The notes under the pieces were generated by a model that was given only the letters and a program-made list of their open reading frames with translations, did no database searches and was not told the DNA's origin. The position numbers and the translations under genes were made by a program. A stretch of 64,000 bases of DNA from Monomorium pharaonis. Its lineage: Eukaryota; Arthropoda; Insecta; Hymenoptera; Formicidae. The stretch covers positions 12,469,413-12,533,412 of the forward strand of contig NC_050472.1 in assembly GCF_013373865.1 (NCBI RefSeq), given 5' to 3'. Shown here one piece after another: positions 21,657 to 32,880 of this stretch (the stretch's first letter is position 1; each line of letters opens with the position of its first letter).

Positions 21657-22211
21657 TGTTGTACCCCTCGTTGTGAGTACGATTTTGGGATCGCTGCCAG
21701 AGATCTCGCGAGGAAGGTATTTCGTCACATACACCGTTATTTGTCTTGAACACTTTTATTCTTGTATTCAGTTACAATAGTTAGATCGCGACCCCGCAAG
21801 GCAGAGTGTCGCGTCTATGAACTTGTTGTCCACGACCCCGCAACGCAGAGTGTCGTGGTTGTATATTTAGTATAAGTTATCTCGGCGATACACGACCCCG
21901 CAAAGCAGAGTGTCGTGTGTAGTCTTAGTTTGTCTACTTCGAATTGACCCGATCCTCACCTTCTTTCGCCGGTTTATATATCCGATAATTCGGTAGTTGG
22001 ATCGAAAGAAGGGGAGGATTGCGTGAGGGCGTAAATCGGTCAGTATTCCAAATTATTGCTTAGACAGCAAGTGCTGTCTAAGGAGCATTGCGCTAATTGT
22101 CGAGCGGATTGCGCGAAACCTCGCGCGATGCGCTCGATGCTGACTGCAGCTGACCGACTTACGTCATCGTGTTACTGACACCTTATCGTTATGAGTGTGT
22201 CACTCATAACA
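21657..22211 (-). repeat. LTR of the gypsy-type element (5' LTR in element orientation)
   Basis: 555 bp, matches 18,857-19,411 by eye, with the same three stem-loops. The promoter and transcription start of the element would lie here; no individual site is called. Confidence 0.92.
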
Positions 22212-22375
22212 CTTTGTATAAATTAATAAGTAATAATATTTCATTACAAGTCGATATATGTTTATCTGAAAGCAAAATAATATTGTATTATCTTGTTTGA
22301 TTATACGATCATTTGAACTTTTACCTTTTATATCTAAAGCCAAATCGCTTACAGTGCTAGAGTCTGTAATTGCTG

Positions 22376-22926
22376 GGGAGTGTCCCAGATGCGCACAGTA
22401 ATAAACGGACACAGCAGGCTGAGTGAAACAGACACGAAACGGACACAGTGTGAAACGGACACAGTACGAAACGGACACAGTGCGAAACAGACACAGTAAC
22501 AAACAGACTTACCACATGGGTTTGCGTCTTTCTAGGGCATTCCTACCGACGAGGTGGGTGCGGGAGGGGGCCGAACGAACAAACGGACACAGTGCAAAAC
22601 GGACACAGTCGCAAACCCATGTAGTGCAGAGAATGCTTTGCCCACATATACAAACACACACACGGCGGTGCAAGGGAAACCTTCGCCCCCCTTCCATACT
22701 CACCCCGTCGGTAGGGGTGCCCTGAAAAGTCGCAACCTATGTGGTAAGTCTGTTTGTTACTGTGTCCATTTTGTCTGTGTGCATTTGGTATGTGTGCATT
22801 TGGTCTGTGTCCGTTTCGCATTGTGTCTGTTACTGTGTCTGTTTCGCACCGTGTCTGTTTGTTACTGTGTCCGTTTCACTCAACCTGCTGTGTACGTTTA
22901 TTACTGTCCGCATCTGGAACGTTCCC
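22376..22926. mobile_element. 15-bp-word array element, copy 3
   Basis: Left terminus GGGAGTGTCCCAGATGCGC; right terminus, inverted, GGGAACGTTCCAGATGCG. Arms use the same words as copy 2 (CGGACACAG + TAATAAA, TGCGAAA and others) but fewer of them. The core is rearranged: one partial GC block (22,508-22,590, GTTTGCGTC...GGTGGGTGCGGGAGG) and one complete block (22,612-22,745, TCGCAAACCCATGTAGTGC, CACACACACGGCGGTGC, GTCGCAACCTATGTGG). No 8-bp target duplication is visible. Confidence 0.75.
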
Positions 22927-23107
22927 GTTTGGACCTACTCACAATTTCAGATCTGTTGAATGCATAACATAATGTAATGTCAAATTTGGTTTTTGCAAAC
23001 AAAAAGTCGATTTTCTTTCGTCCTGTGATTTTTATCTTTTGGGTGATTTTTTCCCCCAAAAAATAAAGAACGAGAATCGTGAAGAAATCTGTCGAATCTA
23101 TAATAGT

Positions 23108-24290
23108 GGTTGTTACGTCCTGGGGGGAGTATTCGGGGCCGAGCGGGAGCCGTCGTTCTTCCAGGAGCGTAAGTAGCGGGAGGCGGATTCCCCTTTTTGG
23201 AGTAATCTCGCGGAAAGGGAAGGGAGAGAAAATTTTCGGAATATATATATATATATATATATTTATATACGTATTTTTATAATTGTAACTTATTTACATT
23301 TGTGGGTTGTCACCCGCCTTGCGAGCGCATTTCCCCGCGTGGAACCTGAAACGGTTCTGAAAGGCTGCCCTCGAGTTCGAGGTTGCCTGCCCGGACAAGA
23401 TAAATCGCGGGATTGGGCCGGTTAATATTGTATCACCGATTATTCGGGGCGTCTGGCGCGGGGGTGGCCGGACTTGGCGGTCTACTCTGGCGGGCCGAGT
23501 TGGTGCCCGGGAAGGAGCAACGTCCCTGTCTGGTGGCAGGGGAGAAGGCGGACGCGGAGGCCGAATCGGGAGCGGCTTAGCAGGACATGAAGGCGCGGGT
23601 GGTACAGATGTTTTCAGTAGGCTCGTACGAGAGTTTAAGTCAAACGGTCCGGGCGATCCGTGATGAATCGGCGATGATTCACCTGACCTGGGCTGTTCAA
23701 ATACTCGCGGCTCGAATACACCGCTTTCTATAAGACGCCACTTAAGCCTTTTCAACTAGCGTTTTCGCCCTCCTCGCCGAGACCGCGGCATGATGTACTA
23801 TGTTAAAATCAAATACACGGATTATAAAAATATTTATGGTTATGATGCGTAGCGCGCGCCAGGCAGATTTTCAGAATTCAAGAGAAAAGAACGTCTCTCA
23901 CTCTCCCTTTCTCGATTTGATACACCCAAAAAAAAGGGGGGGGGGGTATTAAGAGACCTTATTCCGTCGTGAAAGAATTGTGATATTTCTATTAAATTGA
24001 GTCAGGCTCTAAGTTGGGTTGGTCTATACAGGTTGTCGTGGGAGGAATTCGTAAGTAAAAAGCGCCCTTGTAGGCAAGCCCGCTGCCCACGGTGGGAGAG
24101 GAACTGTGGGGGGGTAAGCGCCCTTACAGGCAAGCCTGCTGCCCTTCGGAAAGAGAGAGGAATTGTGGGAGGTAAGCGCCCTTGCAGGCAAGCCCGCTGC
24201 CTACGGGGTGAAAGGTAGATTTAGGCAGAGACCAACTTAACCCTTTCCCCTTTTTTATTCAACTGTGCGGCGGTGTAACGCCCACGAATA
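23108..24290. repeat. GC-rich LTR-like block with 60-bp tandem repeats
   Basis: Starts near TGTTACGTCCTGGGG and ends near GGTGTAACGCCC. It contains an AT microsatellite (23,239-23,263) and three tandem ~60-bp units at 24,058-24,220, each with AAGCGCCCTTRYAGGCAAGC. A 153-codon Pro/Arg-rich minus-strand frame (23,294-23,755) has no domain I recognise and is not called as a gene. A solo or rearranged LTR is possible, but no partner or target duplication was found. Confidence 0.4.
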
Positions 24291-24482
24291 ATCAACATGA
24301 AATTCGTACGCGAGCAAATGCATATGTATATTTAAAATAAGTACGGATATGCATATATATCTATAATTTTATTTGCGCGCGGTAATCGAATACTTGAAGA
24401 GCGAGAGAAAGCGATCAAAGAGGGAGTGAGAAAAGAAAAAGAATATAGAAAGAAGAGAAAAAAACTAAGATAGATCTATTGT

Positions 24483-24557
24483 CAAACTTTTTGTTAATTT
24501 ATTGACTGCTTGTAGCGCGAGTAGTCAACTTTTTGTTAATTTATTGACTGCTTGTAG
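24483..24557. repeat. tandem duplication of ~42 bp
   Basis: GTCAACTTTTTGTTAATTTA and the following GACTGCTTGTAG occur twice in a row with a short AGCGCGA spacer. Confidence 0.7.
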
Positions 24558-24931
24558 TTGCCTTTTTCTTTTGCTCTGGAATATTAGGAGCATCAGGGGA
24601 AAATAACTCCCTTTTCCGCTCCTTATAGCTATTTTGAAACTAGCACTCGCGTACCAAATACGACAGAAAGAGAAAGAAACAAGTACACAAAAAAAATAAC
24701 AGAATTATTTGTTTGAGCAAAATTTATTGGAAAAATAAAACAGGATTGTAAATCGCAAATATTTATTCAAAAAATTATATTCACTAGCGCGATTGTTTGA
24801 ATGTAATTACTAATTTATTTATTTCAAGTAAAGTATTGAATTGATTCGGCTGCGAACGATATTGAAGAGAGAAGTACTACTTACAATAGTGATCCTCGTG
24901 TCGATCCTTATAATCGCAATTATGCGTATTG

Positions 24932-25120
<189 letters not shown>

Positions 25121-25300
25121 TGGCACGTCCGACTATGTTTGTAAGATCGTATGAAATTGTAAGGCGAAATTCCTACTGACAGCACGACGGCTTAGGAAAG
25201 CGAAAAATGCTGATTTTTGTGGCTTTCGCGCTCCTTAGATCGTGGTCAATATTGACGTGGCCAATCGGGACCGTGGCCAATATTGACGTGGGCAAACGAG

Positions 25301-26465
25301 ACGCTCCCCTCATATTTCGAGAGGACTTGGCAGTCGGTTTTAGAGAGTTTCCCAAAAAACATGAGACTCCGCAAAAGATCGAGCTGTGCGTTGAACACCT
25401 GCAAAGGGTTCTCGTTGGCAGTTTTGAGGACAACTGTCCAGAAAGGACGGTGAGGAATACCAAAACAGTCTCCTAGTGGAACCCCAAGCTGCAGGAGGTG
25501 TCACATCGTGCCTGGAACAGGACCAGGAACACGGGCCGCCAAGCTGACTGGGACTTTCATCGAAGGCCTAGGGATTCTGTAGTAAGGACTAAAAAGGAGA
25601 GTTGGAGAAAAATCTGCGAGTCGGTGGAGAGGATACTCAAGGCCGCTAAGCTCGGCAGGGTCTTGGCCAGAGATCAGAACGCGGTTTTGGAGGCCATTCG
25701 GCTCGACGGCGGGATGATGGTGTCTGGAAAGCGATGCCTGAATCACTTGCTGGAGTCGAACTTTCCGGGCTTTTGCGGAGGCCCAAAGGAAGACATCCAA
25801 CAGGAAATCTCGAACCTGTACAAGGCACGAGGAAAGGATTGGTCTCTTGTGGCAAAAATCGTTAGTCCTGACAAGGTTAAATGAGACGTAGGAGTTTTCA
25901 AACCCTTTAAATCGGCCGAACCAGACCGGGTCTTTCCGCCCTTCTTCAAGAGAAGCTAGTTCAGATTACCAGACCGCTCACGCGGACGCTGAGGGCTTGC
26001 TTGGCTCTGGGCTATACAGGCCTTGGAGACAGGCAAGAGGATTGTTCATCTCCAAGGTGGGAAGAACGGGTTACAGCTCTGCCAAGAATTTTTGTCCAAT
26101 CAGTCTGACGTCTTATTTTTCAAGGCTGTTGGAAAGGCTGGTGGATGTCTACATACGCGAGGTGGTTCTACCGCAGTACCCACTACATGTGAATTAGCAC
26201 GCGTATTGTACAGGGTACTCCACAGAATCGGCGCTTCATTTTACTGTATCGTTTATCGAGGAGCAACTAGAGAGGAAGGGCTATGTGGTCGGCACCTTTC
26301 TAGATATGGAAGGTGCTTTCAACAACACACCGCATAAGGTGTGCGAGGAAGCTGCTCGCAGAGGCATGCCGGAAAGAATTGTGGATTGGATCAGAAGCAT
26401 GCTCGGGCGGCAGGTAACGGCCTCACTGGGAACGGTGAGGGTCAGTAAATGAGTGGTGCAACGTA
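25301..26465 (+). pseudogene. non-LTR retrotransposon (RT-RNase H type), 5' to mid segment
   Basis: Frameshifted remains of ORF2. In order: a linker region (VLVGSFEDNCPERTVR, then after a stop WNPKLQE), the KESWRKICESVE region, NHLLESNFPGF, and finger/palm stretches split over frames (ISLTS, LERLVDVYIREVVLPQYPLHVN). Then comes reverse transcriptase motif A, FLDMEGAFNNTP, near 26,300-26,340, with the catalytic Asp present. The coding sequence is broken by several stops and frame changes. It resumes at 28,185 after an insertion. The clade is Jockey/R1/LOA/I-like by motif style; exact assignment is not possible by eye. Confidence 0.75.
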
Positions 26466-28184
26466 GCTTTCCTTCGGGAACCGCCAGGTCCGAAGGAGCT
26501 ATGACCAATTAAACGGTAACGCCTATAAGGGTTAACTGGTAACGCTTTTTCAACGAAATTGGTATCTCTAAAAAGGACCTTGAAAGTACTCTTTCAACGG
26601 TATCGGTAACTCACGAAAAACGGTATCTGCGAAATATTATATTTTTGGGCGCCAGACGCGGATTTCCGCGCCACACAATAACTTACGATAATTCCAAAGC
26701 CGATAATTCCGGTAGCCAAAGAGAAAGCGTTACAAATGCCGGTAGCTCTTTACCCAAAGCGGTAGAGAGTACTTAAATAAGGTGAAAAGGTGGAGATTTC
26801 GGATCGAGGCAGGTCTCAGAATAGAATCGGTACACAATTTTGAAATGAATAACACTGATAAAAATATATTTTTCGAATAACTAACGAGTACGGTAACAAA
26901 CGGAGATAATGGACATTACTCAAGTTAGCGGAACACGATAAATTCACAGATTGACGCGATTGAAACGGAAACAACAATCTTCGAACAGAAAAAATGCGGA
27001 AACTTCAGAAAATCTATTATACGAGGTAGGTAGCCGACGAGGCTCTCCGCTCAAACAACAAGTACATTAATCCACGGAAACAGTAATCGCAATAACCATA
27101 AACGCTACAATACAATAAACGTTAGCACTAACAATTACTCTTAATTAAAGGTGACTGTCGGTGCCAACTTGGTCCGAGAGAGACGTACTTAATTATTCGA
27201 TATTCGGGGCCGGTTGGTCCAATCTCTCGTGCGGCAACGAAACTTTACTCTTTATTTCGAGTTTCTCAAACGCAAAAGCAACAACAAAACGGTAGCGGAT
27301 TCCGAATTACCGGTAACACGAAAAGAAACGGTATTCTTTATCCGGATCCGCACGAGAGTCGACCGCCTTAACCGAATCTTACGCAATTCCTGAAGAGCTG
27401 CCGAGTGATGGCCTTACAACAGAATTCCTGGTCTACCGGGAGTTAGCCCGGACAGGTCCTTGTCGATACGCATCAAAGCACGGCTCGCCGAATAGTGAGG
27501 AACCCCGGTCCCACGCCGGCCGGCTCGAGCCCTCGCGCAGGCGCGTGCGCGTTTCGATTTCCAATATGTAGATCCGTCCACCTTGCAGGATTCTCGATCC
27601 ATCGCAGCGCCGCTTCATCCTTCGAAATTTTTCGGAATCAGAGCGTGTCGATTTTCAAATGCAAGATCTCTCGTGCCCCGCCGCTTCGGCTGGTTCGGCT
27701 GGCCAGGCGGCGACCGAGCCGAGTTTTGTGGCGGGCGGTTGGCAATGATACGGTTGCTCCCCCGGTGTGCAGCCCGGTGGCGTGCCCTTGGCGTTATTCA
27801 CCTAGAGGATCGTCTTTCGGTAACGCTGTATCCTTGCGGAGTCGGTATTCTCGTAGTTCAGGTACGGCAACTCGCAGCGGGGCCCGACGCACGGCTTGGC
27901 TGAGAAACTCCCTGAAAGGTGTCCCGTCCAATGTCGGTAGCTCGCGACAAAACTCCCTCAACGGCAGCTCCTTTACCGTCTTCGATACAATTTTGGATTG
28001 AGCATTCACTCGGCGCCTTATCTCTGATAAAATTTAACAAAATAATATGAAAAGACGGCAACGCGAAAGTTAAAAAATACAATAAGGTCGCTTCCCCCTC
28101 GACTCGGCGAGAAGTAAATCTTCTCGGTCGGATTTACGCCCTTGCGACGAGTGCAGTCGAACGCGCCACGTCACAGAGGAGAGA
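26466..28184. other. unidentified GC-rich insertion splitting the retrotransposon
   Basis: The reverse transcriptase frame stops near GTGCAACGT (26,455-26,464) and resumes at GGCTGCCCGCAGGGGG (28,189), the RGCPQGGVLSP motif. The intervening ~1.7 kb is unlike the host element. The left part (26,500-27,340) is studded with CGGTAAC/CGGTATC/CGGTAGC words. The right part (27,480-28,000) is GC-rich with a 168-codon frame lacking recognisable motifs. No target duplication or termini were identified. Confidence 0.5.
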
Positions 28185-28822
28185 GGCTGCCCGCAGGGGG
28201 AGTTCTTTCTCCACTCCTGTCTTTGCGGACAGACTGCTCAGAGCGCTAAATAAAAGAAGCTTCTTTACATTGGGATATGCGGATGACTTGGCTGTTCTAA
28301 TAAGAGGCCCCTTTTTAGAGACTCCTGGAGCTCACGCAGAGAGTCTTGGAAGTGATTGAAGAGTGGTGCGGCAGGACCGGTTTGTCGGTGAATCCACTGA
28401 AGACCTGGCTCGTAATTTTCACTCGCAAGTATAAAGTAGGTCTAGTGGAAGGGCCATTCCTTGGGAGAACAAAACTAGTTCCAACCGAGTCGGCTAAATA
28501 TCTTGGGATGATCCTAGATAGGAAGCTGACATGAAGGGAATATCTCGAAAACCGCTATAGAATTGTATGCTCTTACTTCTAGACATGCAGAAGGACATTC
28601 GAGCAGACTTGGGGTCTCAAACCAAAAATGATCCACTGGATTTATACGGCTGGATACTCAGATTTAGGCTGCTATACGCGGCGGTCGTGTGGTAACTAAG
28701 GGTGCTGAAAAAGACCGCTAAGAAAACGCTGGAGCAGGTCAGGGCTCTGGTTCTAATAGAAGCTCTGGGAGCAATGCGGACCATGCCGGTGGCGGCAATG
28801 GGGGTGCTGCTCGGCGTTGAGC
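28185..28822 (+). pseudogene. non-LTR retrotransposon, reverse transcriptase C-terminal segment
   Basis: Continues the element. GCPQGGVLSPLL, then GYADDLAVL with the catalytic YADD near 28,277-28,290, then VIEEWCGRTGLSVNPLKT and SAKYLGMILDRKLT (the thumb region), then WGLKPKMIHWIYTA and KKTAKKTLEQVRALVL, GAMRTMPVAAMGVLLGVE. Stops and frame changes interrupt it. It breaks off at 28,822, where a word-array element is inserted, and resumes at 29,309. Confidence 0.8.
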
Positions 28823-29308
28823 AAGAGGCCTTCATTTGCGCACAGTACAATTGGACACGTTGCAATTGCCCATCGTGCTATTGGACACAAAACATTGCAT
28901 ACCGTTCAATTGCGCACGGTTCGTTTGGACACAGTTCGATTGGACACCATTCGATTGCACACAGTTCAATTGCGCACCGTTCGTTTGCACACCGTTCGAT
29001 TGCGCACCATTCAATTGCGCACCGTTCAAATGCGCACCGTTCAATTGCGCACCGTTCAATTGCGCACCGTTCAGTTGCGCATCGTTCAATTGCGCTCCGT
29101 TCGAACGATGCGCAATCGAATGGTATCCAATCAACTGTGTCCAATAAAACGGTGTCTAATCGAACTATGTTCAATCGAACAGTGTCCAATCGAACGGTGT
29201 CCAATCAAACGGTATCCAATTGAACGGTGCGCAATGTTTCGTGTCTAATAGCACGATGAGCAATTGCATCGTGTTCAATTGTATTGTGCGCCATTGAACC
29301 TCTTCCGT
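28823..29308. mobile_element. 15-bp-word array element, copy 4 (arrays only, inserted in the retrotransposon)
   Basis: The frame ...GVLLGVE is interrupted after GTTGAGC (28,816-28,822) and resumes after a second GTTGAGC (29,309-29,315), a 7-8-bp duplication. The inserted 486 bp is nothing but 15-mers such as AATTGCGCACCGTTC and GATTGGACACCATTC in one direction, then the same words inverted from about 29,100. Ends AAGAGGCCTTCATTTGCGC and, inverted, AAGAGGTTCAATGGCGC. There is no GC-rich core, and the open frames are products of the period. Confidence 0.82.
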
Positions 29309-29735
29309 GTTGAGCCTCTCGATCAGGTGGTGGCGACTGCGGCGGCATCGGCCTACAGCCTGAGATGTGAATCGAGGTGAAAGACAGGAGCACTCCACAC
29401 AAAATTTTCTAAAGGAATCCTAACGGATACCATTTTTGCAATGGGGCAGAATAGGAGGACTGTAACTCGTACCTTTGAAAGAAGATACAGGATAAACTTT
29501 TCCGGGCGCTGGAATTGGAACGACCAAGGAACCGGTTTTTCGGGCGGGGACGTCTGATTCGCAGACGGTTCCAAAACGAGCACTGAAGCCGATCTTTATT
29601 GTCAGCGCAGCGGAACAAAGGTCATCATTCCGTTTGGCAAATATGCTACGTTTTTCCAAGTGGAGGTGGTAGCCATTATGAGATGCGCCCAGAACCTATT
29701 AAAGTCTGATAGGGTAGAAAGGCGCATTGGGATCT
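29309..29735 (+). pseudogene. non-LTR retrotransposon, RNase H segment
   Basis: Reads DQVVATAAASAYSLRCESR, then across stops to FADGSKTST, the first RNase H motif (usually FTDGSK), then LYCQRSGTKVIIPFGKYAT and EVVAIMRCAQNLL with the second acidic motif. The match stops abruptly near 29,735, where gypsy integrase sequence begins, so the 3' end and poly(A) tail are lost. Confidence 0.75.
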
Positions 29736-30294
29736 GCTCAGTCAGGTGTCAAGACATAGAATCCCTTTTGAGCTTCACACTGATCAGGGAAGAAACTTTG
29801 AATCGACGCTTTTCTCTGAGCTTATGAAGCTTCTCGGGATAAGAAAAACTAGAACCACTCCTCTTCATCCGCAATCTGATGGTCAAATGAAGCGCCAACA
29901 CCAGACCATCGTTGACTTCTTAGCGAAGTACATCTCCTTAAATCAAAAGGATTGGGATCAATGGATCCCTATGTACCTATTGGCCTACCGTTCTTCGAAG
30001 CATGAAGCAACCGGTCTGATTCCTGCGGAGCTCTATTTCGACAGGATCTTAGGATGCCCTTGGATCTGTTACGGGGAAGTCCCTCCGAAACGGAGGAACC
30101 TCGTCCACTGGGACGATATAGAGGAGCTTCGTCAGAAGCTCGAAGAAATCGGTTCTGAAGCAAAAAAACGAGTAGATAATCGTGCTTTCCGCGTGAAGAC
30201 GCGTTACGATACCAAAGCCAGACGAATTTTATTTCAGGAAGGACAGAAAGTTTGGCTGTACAATCCTCAAAGGACGAAAGGTTTTAGCTCTTAA
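29736..30294 (+). pseudogene. gypsy-type integrase, C-terminal part
   Basis: 182 residues from mid-integrase: LHTDQGRNFES with the second catalytic Asp, TTPLHPQSDGQMKRQHQTI, then WDQWIPMYLLAYRSSKHEATG and a YDTKARR...FQEGQKVWLYNPQRTKG tail, the usual start of the GPY/F region. The catalytic Glu of HPQSDGQxER is Lys here (MKR), so the enzyme would be inactive. The 5' part of the element is missing because the sequence abuts the retrotransposon at about 29,735. Type Mdg1/412-like by motif; inference. Confidence 0.8.
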
Positions 30295-31060
30295 ATTGCA
30301 GAGAAATTGAGAAAGTCCCTATTTCGTGGTGAAAAAATTGAGTGAAGTAGCCTATTGCATTCGAAAATCTAGGCATCGTAGGAAAATTGTTCATTCTGAT
30401 AGGTTGGCTCTTTATAAGGAAAGAGGCTTAGGTTAATTCTCTATTTTTAGAGAAATTTGTTAATTGGAAAGTCAAGCCCGGGTTCTTAGAAATTAGAACA
30501 GTTAAAGTTAAGTAAAATTGTTTTTGTTTTCTGCCTTTGTTTCTGTTTAATTTTTCAGAGACTCTCGTCGTGGAGGGGAACTCCCTTGGAAACTGTTCCG
30601 TCAGATCTTCAAGGATGACCCTCTGTCCACGCGGGAGAATCTTTAGTAATTAAGAAGACTGCCTCGCCCACGGTTTTTGAACCGTGGTTTTCCCGTGGGA
30701 CGAAGGGCGAATGCCGAGGCAGGGACTTGAGGAGTCCTTTTAGGATGACGGGTCCACGGTGATTACCCCTCTCTTGTCCGAAGAAGTGAAGAGGAAACGC
30801 CGCTGTGAGTGCGTTCTCTGCGTGGGTGCAACTGCGAAAAGAAACTTCAAGAAGCTAATCACTCTGCGAGGCGGAAGTGGAACAGGAGAACCTTCCGAGG
30901 AAGGAAAGGATTCTTCAGAAAATCTGAACAACGCAGTCTAAATCGACGAGTTTGGTAACTCAGGCAGAAGTCCGGGGTAAAACAAGATCGAGGTACCAAG
31001 AACGGCTCAGTTTCTGCATTCGGTTGTCGGGACGACAACTTGTGAAGAAGGGAGGAGCAG
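30295..31060 (+). mobile_element. 3' non-coding part of the gypsy element with polypurine tract
   Basis: Follows the integrase stop. It includes an in-phase but broken GPY/F continuation (SPYFVVKKLSEVAYCIR-like, 30,316-30,365). A GC-rich section around 30,560-30,960 has no recognised product. AAGAAGGGAGGAGCAG at 31,045-31,060 is a polypurine tract directly before the LTR. Confidence 0.6.
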
Positions 31061-31278
31061 TGTTACGCCCCTGCCAGTTTGATCGGTCAGCTGTTCTGAC
31101 CGATCGATATATTGATTTTCTATGAGCGTTGTCAACTGTCTTTGGCTTGACAACGCCGACTATGTTGTTGTTGATTCTCGGTCTCACACTGAGTTTAACG
31201 TGTTTTCGTTTGCTCTAATAAAGCTATTCGTTTAAGGAAAGAGAGTGTGTTTATTCCTTCCCGAGCGCGCGCGTAACA
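31061..31278 (+). repeat. 3' LTR of the gypsy element, 218 bp
   Basis: TGTTACGCCCCTGCC...CGCGCGTAACA, TG...CA ends, preceded by a polypurine tract and containing an AATAAA at about 31,219. It is unrelated to the LTRs at 13.4 and 18.9 kb. No second copy is in the window. Confidence 0.8.
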
Positions 31279-32340
31279 ATATGTAAAAAAGACATTTTTA
31301 ACCTCTAGAAGATCAACCCTTTTTTGGCCGAATTTTTTTTTAATTTTAATACTAAAACATTTTTGTCTTTGTCAGTGAAATAAACTACGAAGAAGATAAC
31401 ATCACTCTAACGCCTAATATTATTAGGCTTTTAGTTCGAAAAAAAGTGATTATTTTTTGTTGTATTTGAACTTTATATTACTATTTATTGTCAAAATGAT
31501 TATTTAACGTCATTTGCAATAAAAAATGTTAAAAAATATGTATATAAAATATAATTATGTTGCACTTTATGAAGTATGAGACAGTATATAAAGTGTCATT
31601 AAAGTAACATATCAAATTATTTCAAAATAAATGCATATATTATGTTAAAAGAAATAATTTTAGCTAAATAAATATATTGTGTTTTTGGTAAATTTAATTA
31701 TAAGCCTAATATAAGGCTTCTGGCCAGAAAGAGGTTAAGATATTTTGTATAGATCTTTCATTTAGATATCTTTGACATGTTCAATTCGAAAATTTTTAAG
31801 ACATCTTTTAAAATGTCTTTTAGAAGTCTTTTAGATATCTTTTAGAAATTCCATGAAAATCTTCGACAAAATCTTTTTAGATATCTTTTAGAAATGTCTT
31901 GAAGACATCTTGAATAAGATGTCTTTTCGATTTCTACAAGATATCAATGTTTACTGAGATACTAGTATGTATATGAAACCATCAACCATACAATTCTTAT
32001 TAGAACTGGAGATTGTGTTGAACAAGTATGCTATCAATTGCATCAAAATATTTATATTGTTGGCGAAAAATATAAACAATTTGTTACTATTTTACGTCAA
32101 AATCATGTTACTAATAAAAGTGATGCTGTAAAGATACATTACATGAAAAAAACGATATGATAAGACGTGTCTCGTAAATTGCGAGTTATTGGTCGGCTTA
32201 TGCATCCGACAATATTGTATATGATGCTTTACAAAACGAATAAATGAAAAAAGTCTCGTAGATTGTGAACTTATGCATCAGACAAATATTGTATATGATA
32301 CGTTATGAAATAAATAAATGAAAAAATTCATAAATAATTA
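31279..32340. other. AT-rich stretch with AGATATCTT/AGACATCTT words
   Basis: Non-coding. From 31,735 to 31,945 the words AGATATCTT, AGACATCTT and AAGATGTCTT recur every 12-20 bp; an equivalent set lies at 32,905-33,045. The two sets may be the arms of one old element enclosing the purine- and GC-rich DNA between. Confidence 0.45.
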
Positions 32341-32499
32341 TTCTAACTTATTTTCTCTCTGCCCTATTCCTTTGCGGTATAATAGCGTGCGGAACTTGGT
32401 AGGAGGTACATAGATAAGATGAGTGGGAACGCATATACCGCGTATGAAAGAACGCAACGAATGAAAGAGAAAGAACGAGAGAATGATAAGACTGCATGG

Positions 32500-32880
32500 T
32501 TGGAGATATCACGTACGGGTGAGAGAGAGAGAGATTCACAATAGAGGGAGAGAGCGAGCACCGCGGTGATGGCTGCTGAAAGATATCGCGTAAGGGAGAG
32601 AGACAGAAATTTGCAACAAAGGGAGAACGCGAGCACCCTGGCGGCGGCAGTGGCGGCGGGCGGCAGGCGGCAGGCGGCGGGCGGCGGGAGTCGGGCGGCG
32701 GACCCCGATTCCCTCTCTACGGTCGCGGACCCGAAAATCATGCATCAGCAATTCCCGCACCGCGGCCGCGGACCCGAAAATCCCGCGTCAGCAATTCCCG
32801 CACCGCGAGATCCCCCTCCCCGCGTGACGTCATGCTCCCCCGCACACCCACTCCCCCCTCGGAGCTCCAGAGTTAGAACC
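32500..32880. repeat. purine-rich and GC-rich tandem duplications
   Basis: A ~75-bp unit with GATATCRCGTA...GGGAGAR...GCGAGCACC is repeated (32,509-32,570 and 32,583-32,638). A GGC-rich run follows at 32,638-32,700. Then a ~45-bp unit CGCGGACCCGAAAATC...CAGCAATTCCCGCACCGCG is present twice (32,725-32,808). No reading frame is convincing. Confidence 0.6.

Larger units (their letters stand above)
18857..22211 (-). mobile_element. young, internally deleted gypsy-type LTR retrotransposon, 3,355 bp
   Basis: Two 555-bp LTRs (18,857-19,411 and 21,657-22,211) appear identical by eye and run TGTTGTACCCC...CACTCATAACA. A 4-bp duplication CTTT flanks the element (18,853-18,856 and 22,212-22,215). On the minus strand the 5' LTR is followed by a primer-binding site matching the 3' end of tRNA-Leu (21,637-21,655). 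A polypurine tract abuts the 3' LTR (19,412-19,426). The single ORF joins Gag zinc knuckles and protease directly to an integrase tail, so reverse transcriptase, RNase H and the integrase core are absent. It must have moved with proteins supplied by a relative, and recently, given the matching LTRs. Confidence 0.9.

Noticed and set aside
23294..23755. 153-codon Pro/Arg-rich minus-strand frame
   Set aside because: Low-complexity composition in a GC-rich repeat, no motif or partner; kept only as part of the repeat description.
27495..28001. 168-codon frame in the insertion splitting the retrotransposon
   Set aside because: Several overlapping frames of similar length occur on both strands, as expected for GC-rich DNA; no conserved motif.
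28850..29100. CRISPR-like regularly spaced repeats
   Set aside because: Units are contiguous 15-mers without unique spacers, the locus is in a eukaryotic genome, and it duplicates its target; it is a foldback element.
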